Shown here: one piece after another, positions 57,519 to 64,000 of the stretch
How the letters are laid out: the number at the start of each line of letters is the position of its first letter
Position numbering within the stretch: the first letter of the stretch is position 1
Source of the DNA: Winogradskyella litoriviva
Lineage (GTDB): Bacteria; Bacteroidota; Bacteroidia; Flavobacteriales; Flavobacteriaceae
Reading direction: 5' to 3'
DNA length: 64,000 bases
Assembly (NCBI RefSeq): GCF_013249065.1
Contig: NZ_JABRWQ010000003.1
Coordinates: 186,001-250,000 of the forward strand
Program-made: the position numbers and the translations under genes
The notes under the pieces: generated by a model
Databases searched by the model: none
What the model saw: the letters and a program-made list of their open reading frames with translations, nothing else
What the model was told of the DNA's origin: nothing

Positions 57519-57701
57519 CTATTGCTCAATATTTTCAGCTACAAAAACTACAATATTCTGATTTTCAACAGCTATAGTAATTTGTATAGGATTGCAGCAA
57601 ACCTCACAATCTTCTATATATTTTTGATGATTTTGTGACACATCTATTAGCATGGAAATCTGTTCCCAACAATAAGGGCATTGAAAGAAATATTCCTCCA
57701 T
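57519..57701 (-). CDS. CPXCG motif-containing cysteine-rich small protein
   Basis: 60-aa protein with two cysteine pairs, CPYCWEQ near the N-terminus and CEVCCNPIQI near residue 33, matching the conserved CPXCG family of putative zinc-ribbon proteins. Function is unknown in the family. It begins 12 bp after the TolC-like gene on the same strand, so it is probably carried on the efflux transcript. Confidence 0.82.
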   Translation of the reverse strand: MEEYFFQCPYCWEQISMLIDVSQNHQKYIEDCEVCCNPIQITIAVENQNIVVFVAENIEQ

Positions 57702-57713
57702 TTTAACTTCAAT

Positions 57714-59033
57714 TTAAAATTGTATATTCAATAATTCTCCACTTATTTGCAACACTTCTAACTCTGATAATTTTGCAGAAAATTTAGCTTGATTTCTACT
57801 TAATTCTGCATTCAATAAATTTAGTTGTGCTTGTCTAAACTCTATGGAATTTACTTGACCAATTTTGAATTTCTCCTTGGTACGATTAAAATTATTTTGA
57901 GCAGTAGCAATATTCTTTTCTTGAATATTATAAATCTTTAATTTATTAATGTAATTATCCCAAGCCGTATTAAAATTACGCTCAATAGTTAATAAAATAC
58001 TCTCTTTTTGAAGTTTTTGTGTATCGAGGTTAACTTTTGCATTTCTCACTCTAATGGATGTTGCTCCTCCATCAAACAAATTCCAGCTTAAATTTACTCC
58101 ACCAGACAAACCTGTATTGGTAGAAACGGACACAAAAGATGCTGCGTTATTATTATTCTTGTTCCAGCCATAAGTACCTGTTAAGCCTAGCGTTGGAAGA
58201 TATGCAGATTTCCCAGAATTAATATCCAATTTGCTAATAGCAATATTTTTTTCGGCTTGCAGTAACGCTATATTTCTCGATTTTGCTTTTTCAAATAAAC
58301 TATCTTTTTGAAACTGTAATACAAATTCTACTTCTGTTTCAACATTAAAATCTTCTGTAAAAGATTCTCCTAAAACTAATTTTAAATCGCGCTTTGCTAT
58401 TTTTATATCTTGCTTTGTATTAATAATATTAATGCTATCTGAATTAATATCAACTTCAGCATTTAACACTTCTAATTTTGTGTTCTGACCATATTCAAAT
58501 TGGTACTCTGCACGCACTAATCTATCCTTTGTAATAGTTAAAGTTTCGTTTAACGCATTTAAATTATCAGATAATTGCGCCACATTATAATAAACTGAGA
58601 ATAACTGTAAAATTGTATTTTCAATTGTTTCTCTCGCTTGTAACTCTGATAATTGGTATTGTTCCTTTAAACGTTTATAATTATAACGTCTACCTAAACC
58701 ATCAAAAAGTGTATAATTTAGACTTACACTGGCATTATATCTAGAACTTTCTGCTCCATTTAATACAGTTGATTCTCCATTGGAAAATTCAGCTTCTGTA
58801 TTGTCTAAATTATAAGTAGCTCCTGCATTGCCCGTAATGGTTGGTAAAAACCCTGAATTTAAGACACTCGTATTATTCTCTGCTACTTCTACTGCATTTG
58901 TGGCGATTTTTACACCATAATTATTTTCTAAAGCTATGGAAACTGCTTGTTCTTTAGTTAATACATTTTGTGAAAAACCATTTATAAAAATAGTTAAGAA
59001 AATGACCAATAGAATTGATTTATACTTTTTCAT
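57714..59033 (-). CDS. TolC-family outer-membrane efflux channel
   Basis: 439-aa outer-membrane factor with a signal peptide ending INGFSQ (about residue 22). Two internally repeated helical hairpin/beta-barrel halves are typical of TolC/OprM (ALENNYGVKIATNAVEVAENN ... LNYTLFDGLGRRYNYKRL ... LSWNLFDGGATSIRVRNAKVNLD). It forms the exit duct for the RND pump encoded 5 bp upstream. Length is normal. It is third in the adaptor-pump-channel operon. Confidence 0.94.
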   Translation of the reverse strand: MKKYKSILLVIFLTIFINGFSQNVLTKEQAVSIALENNYGVKIATNAVEVAENNTSVLNSGFLPTITGNAGATYNLDNTEAEFSNGESTVLNGAESSRYNASVSLNYTLFDGLGRRYNYKRLKEQYQLSELQARETIENTILQLFSVYYNVAQLSDNLNALNETLTITKDRLVRAEYQFEYGQNTKLEVLNAEVDINSDSINIINTKQDIKIAKRDLKLVLGESFTEDFNVETEVEFVLQFQKDSLFEKAKSRNIALLQAEKNIAISKLDINSGKSAYLPTLGLTGTYGWNKNNNNAASFVSVSTNTGLSGGVNLSWNLFDGGATSIRVRNAKVNLDTQKLQKESILLTIERNFNTAWDNYINKLKIYNIQEKNIATAQNNFNRTKEKFKIGQVNSIEFRQAQLNLLNAELSRNQAKFSAKLSELEVLQISGELLNIQF

Positions 59034-59038
59034 AATCT

Positions 59039-62000
59039 TTAATTAAATGAATCTTTATTATTGCTCTTACGAAAAGAGTAAACATTAATCATTGATTTTC
59101 TTCTATTAGTTTGTTCTTGGACATTTACAAAATCACCATTCTCGTTTTGTTCTTTTATTGCGCGTTCTACTTCTTCTTTAGTCACCTTATTACCTGTTAT
59201 TAACCAACTAAATTTAACTTTTATAGTATTACTAAATGACAAAAATAACGGCAATACCAACAAGGTTAGTATTGTTGCATATGCTATTCCGAAAGAAATT
59301 GAAATTGCCATTGGTTTTAAAAATTGTGCTTGCCTACTTTTTTCTAACAATAAAGGCGCTAAACCTGCAATAGTAGTTAATGATGTTAAGAAAATTGCTC
59401 TAAAACGAGATTTTCCGGCCTCGGACAACGCCAAATCAAAGGTCATTCCTTCTTTTAAATTACTGTTGAATTTTCCGATTAAAACTAAACCATCATTTAC
59501 CATAATTCCGATTAAAGCAATGATTCCTAGAAGTGATAATACGTTAACTTGAAAATCTAACAACCAATGTCCCCAAGCCACAGCTGTTAAACTAAACGGA
59601 ATCAATAAAATTAGTAAAAATGGCTGCGAGTAACTTCTAAAGGTAAATGCGATTGTGATATATATGAGTAATAAAATAATTGGTCCAGCTACAGCCAAAG
59701 AACCTGTTAATTTATCTTTTTCTCTGTTCTGTCCTTCGTAGGAAGCATTAATTGATGGGTATTTAGATTGTAGTTGCGGAATAAAAACTGTTCTTATATC
59801 GTCAATTATATCTGTATTGCTAGTACTTGGATCCTTTAAATCTGCATAAACTTGTATTTCGCGTTTGCCATCTAAGTGGTTAATAGCTACATCACCTCTG
59901 GCAATACTATAATCAGCTATATCTTTTAAGGTTACACGCTCACCAGATGGTGTAACAATACGCATTGCATTTAAATCATTTATTGAGGTTCTATTTTCAA
60001 TATCATAACGTACCCAAACTTTTATTTCATCTTGTCCACGTTGAAAACGTTGGGCTTGCGCACCAAAAAAGCCAGATCTTACCTGCGACATTACTGTACT
60101 TAAGTCTAACCCTAGTAAATAAGCACTTTCCTTTAGCTCTAATCTAATTTCCTTTATACCTGCTGGATCATTATCTCCTATATCTTTTAATAAGGGATTA
60201 GATGCCATATACTTTTTAAGTTCTACTTTAGAAGCCTTTAACTCTTCAATATTATTACTTAATAGAGATACTGAGACTGGACTACCACCAAAGTTGCCTC
60301 CAGAACCATATATTAATCGTTCTGTACCAATTACAGGACCAACCAATTCCTCTAAACGTTTTGTAACTAAAAATGCTTGGATTTCATCTGGTCTTTCTTC
60401 TCCAGGCAAAAGATTTATTCTTAATCGCGCACTAGAACTACTGCTTATATCTACAATTGTATTTTCAAACAATTGTTTACCAGTACCTTTTAAATATTTA
60501 TCAGTAAGTTCTTTATTTACAATAAAAGATTTTTCTTCAATCATTGAAATAATAGAATCCGTGATTTTTACATTAGTACCAGCTGGCATTACTAACTCTA
60601 TGTTTGCAGCATCACTGGCTATTCTTGGAAATATGGTTACGCCAATTATTCCGCCTCCAAGCGAACCAAAAGTTAAAACTAATAACGCTGTAAACACACC
60701 TAAAGCAAATATCTTATATTTTAAAACACGATTTAAAATAGGCGTATAAACTTTATCTCTTAAGAAAGACATAAAACGGTCGCCAGATTTATTTATTCCT
60801 CGCATAAAAGCAAAAAACTTATTAGAAGATTTATTGTTATGTAAATCTTCTTTTTTTATTCTTAATGCTTTTGAATGGGCCAAATGGGCTGGTAAAATAA
60901 TAAGTGCCTCAATTAATGATACTACTAAGGTTAAAATTACAATAACTGCAACTTCACTAAAAAACTCTCCTATTCTACTATCTAAAAAGAAAAATAATGA
61001 AAACGCCAAAAGCGTAGTTACAATTGCCGATACCACTGGTGGCAATACTTCCATTGTACCATCTATAGCTGCTTGTATTGGTTTTTTTCCTTTTTCGTAA
61101 TGCTGATAAATATTTTCTGCGATAACAATACCGTCATCAACTAAAATACCAATAACAATAATCATCCCAAATAAGGATAATACATTTATTGTAACATCAA
61201 ACTGACCTGCAAAAATAAACATTCCTAAAAATGATATTGGCAAACCAAATGCAACCCAAAGTGCTAAACGAGTGTTCAAAAATATAGATAGAAATAGTAG
61301 TACTAACAACATACCAACAATGGCATTTTCCGTTAGCAATTGCGTACGTTGGTTTAAAGTGGTAGACAAATCTCTTACAACACTTAAGTGAATATTGGTA
61401 TATTTCTGATTATATTCTTCTATATATGCTTTTACTTTATCTGCTGAAGATATTAAATCTTCATTATTTGTACTTGTTATGGAAATATTTACAGCTAATT
61501 CTTGATTAAAATAAGTTGCATTTGGAGTTTCGGAGAATCGATCTCTAATAATGGCAACATCTTTAAGCCTTATTACTTTTCCGTCAGCGGAAGCTCTAAC
61601 AATGATGTTAAGCAGCTCACTTCCATAATATTGCTTGTTGTTTGCTCTAATTAGATATTCTTCGGCTTCAGTTTTTACATTTCCACCTGTAACTAGTAAG
61701 TTTGCACTACTTACGGCTGTTGCAACTTCATTAAAGCTTAAATTATAGGCTAACAAATCTAATTCGTTAACAGCTATTTCAATTTCTTCTTCCGGAAAAC
61801 CAGACAATTCAATTTGAGAAATACCATCTATAGCTCTTAAATCTGTCTCAACTTGCCTCGCTAATGCTTTTAAGGTAACTAAAGGAATATCTTTTCCGCT
61901 TATTGCAAATGATATCGTTTCTCTTACAGCTTCTTGTTTAGAAACTACCAACGGTTCCATTCCTGTTGGAAAAGATGGCACTCTATCTACAGCATTTTTA

Positions 62001-62326
62001 ACTTCTAGAAGCATAAAGTCTAAACTTTCTCCTTTTTCAATTTCAACTGTAATTGTACCACTGTTTTCTCTAGAGGTAGATGTTACCCGATCCACACCTT
62101 TTAATCCTTTTAAATTATCTTCAATCTGAAGTACAATGCCCTCTTCAATTTCTTGAGGTGATGCTCCAGGATATGTTATGGCAACATTTATAATTTTTGA
62201 TTCCGTAAGCGGAAAGAACGATGATTTTAAAGATAACGCACCAATAATACCGAAAATAAAAAATGCAATAATCAGTACATTAACTGCAACATGATACCTT
62301 ATAAAATATTCAATTATTTTTCTCAT
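59039..62326 (-). CDS. RND-family efflux pump (AcrB/HAE-like)
   Basis: 1095-aa inner-membrane resistance-nodulation-division transporter with 12 predicted transmembrane helices in two halves and two large periplasmic loops. It shows YPGASPQEIEEGI near the start, the proton-relay region IGILVDDGIVIAENIYQHYEKGKKP in the first half, and the matching IMVNDGLVLIGKFNSNLKEG in the second. Drugs, detergents, metals or lipid-like molecules are common cargo; none can be assigned. It overlaps the adaptor stop by one base (TAATG), indicating translational coupling. Confidence 0.95.
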   Translation of the reverse strand: MRKIIEYFIRYHVAVNVLIIAFFIFGIIGALSLKSSFFPLTESKIINVAITYPGASPQEIEEGIVLQIEDNLKGLKGVDRVTSTSRENSGTITVEIEKGESLDFMLLEVKNAVDRVPSFPTGMEPLVVSKQEAVRETISFAISGKDIPLVTLKALARQVETDLRAIDGISQIELSGFPEEEIEIAVNELDLLAYNLSFNEVATAVSSANLLVTGGNVKTEAEEYLIRANNKQYYGSELLNIIVRASADGKVIRLKDVAIIRDRFSETPNATYFNQELAVNISITSTNNEDLISSADKVKAYIEEYNQKYTNIHLSVVRDLSTTLNQRTQLLTENAIVGMLLVLLFLSIFLNTRLALWVAFGLPISFLGMFIFAGQFDVTINVLSLFGMIIVIGILVDDGIVIAENIYQHYEKGKKPIQAAIDGTMEVLPPVVSAIVTTLLAFSLFFFLDSRIGEFFSEVAVIVILTLVVSLIEALIILPAHLAHSKALRIKKEDLHNNKSSNKFFAFMRGINKSGDRFMSFLRDKVYTPILNRVLKYKIFALGVFTALLVLTFGSLGGGIIGVTIFPRIASDAANIELVMPAGTNVKITDSIISMIEEKSFIVNKELTDKYLKGTGKQLFENTIVDISSSSSARLRINLLPGEERPDEIQAFLVTKRLEELVGPVIGTERLIYGSGGNFGGSPVSVSLLSNNIEELKASKVELKKYMASNPLLKDIGDNDPAGIKEIRLELKESAYLLGLDLSTVMSQVRSGFFGAQAQRFQRGQDEIKVWVRYDIENRTSINDLNAMRIVTPSGERVTLKDIADYSIARGDVAINHLDGKREIQVYADLKDPSTSNTDIIDDIRTVFIPQLQSKYPSINASYEGQNREKDKLTGSLAVAGPIILLLIYITIAFTFRSYSQPFLLILLIPFSLTAVAWGHWLLDFQVNVLSLLGIIALIGIMVNDGLVLIGKFNSNLKEGMTFDLALSEAGKSRFRAIFLTSLTTIAGLAPLLLEKSRQAQFLKPMAISISFGIAYATILTLLVLPLFLSFSNTIKVKFSWLITGNKVTKEEVERAIKEQNENGDFVNVQEQTNRRKSMINVYSFRKSNNKDSFN

Positions 62327-63465
62327 TATTGAACGGAATCAGTTGTTGAGACATTAGTATTTGCGGCTTTTACGTGCATACCTGCATAAGCTCCTGGAAC
62401 TGGTTTTCTTAAAATAACCGTTCCGTCTGGCACGTCCTTTAAAACTACTTTTTCACTTGAAAAATGTGCTGGTTTTACAGATATTACATCTAGTAAACTA
62501 TCTTTAACAACATATATTTCTTCACTATCTAACAATAAGTTTCTATCAATTTCAATAGCATTTTCAACTTTTTCTGCGTTTACATTAGCTTCAAGATACA
62601 TACCTTCTTTTAAATCTTGATGCTTCACCTCAATAAAAACTGTGATGGTTTGTGTTGTTGCATCAATACTTCCATTTACTCGAGACACATTACCTTTATA
62701 TTTCTTGGTCTTATCTAAACTTGTTAGGCTAACACTTTCACCAACTTTCAAAATATTTGCAAAAGACTTACTAATGGCTACTTCCATTTCATATGCAGAG
62801 GTATTAATAAACTCTCCCAATTTCTGACCACTTCTCACTAAAGTTCCTTCTGTAACCAAAGCCTCTGTTAAAATCCCAGAAAAGGGTGCTACAATTCTAT
62901 ATTTAGATAAGCGTTCTTCTAAGTTTTTTACATTATAATAGGCACTTACGATTCCGCGACCAGTAATAAAATAGTTTTCTTTTTCGCCTGTAATTTCAGG
63001 AAGTTGTGGTGTACTCTTTTTTAAATCGAAATTATTTAGATAAGCCTGCCATTTTGGATATATATCTGGAAAATCTAAGCGCAAATCTGGCATTATTGAA
63101 GCAATGCTATTATACAAACTACTTTTAGCAGATTGCACGCCTGCATAATATTCTGAAGCATCTAACCGAATTAAAGTTTCCCCTTTGTTGAATTTTTGAC
63201 CAGGTTTAAACAATTTAGAACCTGTTTTAAAAATTCCTTGAACCTCTGCATACAATTCTATACGCTGTTTAGAAGTTAAATTTCCGTTTGCAGAAATAAT
63301 TACAGGAATAGTTCCGTTTTTAACAGTATCTACAAGAACCGTTTTTACTACTTTAGGGATAACAGGCTTGGGCTTATGTTTATTGTCAATTAAATATTTT
63401 GCAAAAACAAATGCGCCGAAAATTAATGCGACGCCTAAAACAGATAATAGTATTTTTCTTAACAT
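62326..63465 (-). CDS. RND efflux periplasmic adaptor (membrane fusion protein)
   Basis: 379 aa from the ATG at 63465, which begins the membrane anchor MLRKILLSVLGVALIFGAFVFAKYL; the in-frame ATG at 63498 adds a less plausible head. Domains are an N-terminal anchor, split lipoyl/barrel-sandwich (AEVQGIFKTGSKLFKPGQKFNKGETLIRLD and RIVAPFSGILTEALVTEGTLVRSGQKLGEF), a short helical hairpin, a beta-barrel and a membrane-proximal domain. It bridges the RND pump and the TolC channel. First gene of the operon. Confidence 0.93.
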   Translation of the reverse strand: MLRKILLSVLGVALIFGAFVFAKYLIDNKHKPKPVIPKVVKTVLVDTVKNGTIPVIISANGNLTSKQRIELYAEVQGIFKTGSKLFKPGQKFNKGETLIRLDASEYYAGVQSAKSSLYNSIASIMPDLRLDFPDIYPKWQAYLNNFDLKKSTPQLPEITGEKENYFITGRGIVSAYYNVKNLEERLSKYRIVAPFSGILTEALVTEGTLVRSGQKLGEFINTSAYEMEVAISKSFANILKVGESVSLTSLDKTKKYKGNVSRVNGSIDATTQTITVFIEVKHQDLKEGMYLEANVNAEKVENAIEIDRNLLLDSEEIYVVKDSLLDVISVKPAHFSSEKVVLKDVPDGTVILRKPVPGAYAGMHVKAANTNVSTTDSVQ

Positions 63466-63532
63466 AGTGAGTTGGTAGTAAATTGCAAATTTACCCATAT
63501 ACTCTAACCAAGACGTTAAAAAAACCTTAATA

Positions 63533-64000
63533 TTAATTTGACATCTCGTCTAACTCAAATTGAATCAGCTCCCAATCTGACATTAATTTCTCTAATGTTT
63601 TTTTCTTAGCTTGATAGGCATCAAAAAACTTAGGGTCTGAAGCCGTTTTATCATAATCTGTTTCTAATTTAACATCATCGGCTTTAATGTCTTTTTCTAT
63701 TTGGCTAATTTTAGATTCAATGTTGCTTAACTTATTATTTAAAGATTTCAGTTTCTTTTGATCTTCGTAACTCTGTTTATTACTTTCTTTTGGCTGATTA
63801 GAAACAACGGTTCGTTTTTCTGCTTCCCTTAAATTTTCGAGGTTACGTTGTTCTAGATAAAAATCAATATCACCTAAATATTCTTTAATATTTTGATCTT
63901 TAAATTCGTAAACCGTATCTGTTAACCCTTGCAGAAAATCCCTATCGTGAGAAACTAATATTAAAGTTCCTTCAAATTTCTTTAAAGCTTCTTTTAAAAC
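63533..64000 (-). CDS. ABC-F family ATPase, C-terminal part (5' end outside window)
   Basis: The open frame runs in from the right edge on the minus strand and stops at 63533; about 155 residues are visible. The start of the visible part, VLKEALKKFEGTLILVSHDRDFLQ, contains the H-loop (SHDRDF) of the second ATPase domain. It is followed by EYLGDIDFYLEQR and a lysine/glutamate-rich coiled-coil tail (LNNKLSNIESKISQIEKDIK ... ELDEMSN), as in Uup-type ABC-F proteins that act on ribosomes or DNA. It has no link to the PUL. Confidence 0.9.
   Translation of the reverse strand, partial: VLKEALKKFEGTLILVSHDRDFLQGLTDTVYEFKDQNIKEYLGDIDFYLEQRNLENLREAEKRTVVSNQPKESNKQSYEDQKKLKSLNNKLSNIESKISQIEKDIKADDVKLETDYDKTASDPKFFDAYQAKKKTLEKLMSDWELIQFELDEMSN

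Noticed and set aside
60294..60749. 151-aa + strand ORF in the RND pump gene
   Set aside because: Complete overlap with a strongly conserved pump; no independent start context or family.

Overview
This window is from an AT-rich marine Bacteroidota, most likely a flavobacterium. The signs are tandem SusC/SusD pairs, many lipoproteins with Bacteroidota-type lipoboxes (FFSC, LFSC, FIAC), C-terminal type IX secretion (T9SS) sorting domains, promoters with TAnnTTTG-like -7 boxes, and few Shine-Dalgarno sequences. Positions about 1-56,100 form one large polysaccharide utilisation locus (PUL). The substrate is best read as ulvan, the sulfated rhamnose/glucuronate/iduronate/xylose polysaccharide of green algae: a PL28-type ulvan lyase, a BNR-4 beta-propeller lyase candidate, GH105, GH78 and GH106 rhamnosidases, GH39, GH43, GH3, two GH2 enzymes and sulfatases sit beside complete xylose and uronate entry pathways.

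Layout. 44-23,653: degradation block (GH106; PL28 on the + strand; a decayed sugar isomerase pseudogene; GH2, sulfatase, GH39; GH105, GH3, GH43; BNR-4 lyase; a sulfatase-GH78 fusion). 24,163-35,252: uptake operon (two SusC/SusD pairs and a DUF1735-type surface lipoprotein). 35,615-42,943: GH2-xylB-xylA-MFS transporter operon. 43,237-53,213: uronate block (uxaC on the + strand; TRAP transporter, DUF4861 protein, GntR regulator, kduD, kduI, uxuA, fructuronate reductase). 53,808-56,111: an octaheme cytochrome c with HEAT/TPR repeats. 56,307-64,000: unrelated genes (initiator tRNA, LRR protein, CPXCG protein, RND efflux operon, ABC-F ATPase).

How it works together (inference from families): surface and secreted lyases cut ulvan, SusCD complexes import oligomers, and periplasmic GH105, rhamnosidases, sulfatases and xylosidase-type enzymes release unsaturated uronate, glucuronate/iduronate, rhamnose and xylose. 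Xylose goes through XylA/XylB. Unsaturated uronate goes through KduI/KduD, and glucuronate through UxaC/reductase/UxuA, both to 2-keto-3-deoxygluconate (KDG). KDG kinase, KDPG aldolase, rhamnose catabolism and a sulfatase-maturing enzyme are not in the window.

The most striking unexplained signal is a 17-bp element of three pentamers, roughly ACAGn-AnAGn-ACAGG-AT in gene sense. It lies before ten transcription units of the PUL, always in the same orientation, and in eight of them exactly 21 nt before a TAnnTTTR-like -7 box. It also precedes the octaheme cytochrome, which places that gene in the candidate regulon. It is absent before the GntR/TRAP unit and the flanking non-PUL genes that I inspected. 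All of this was read by eye; no search was run.
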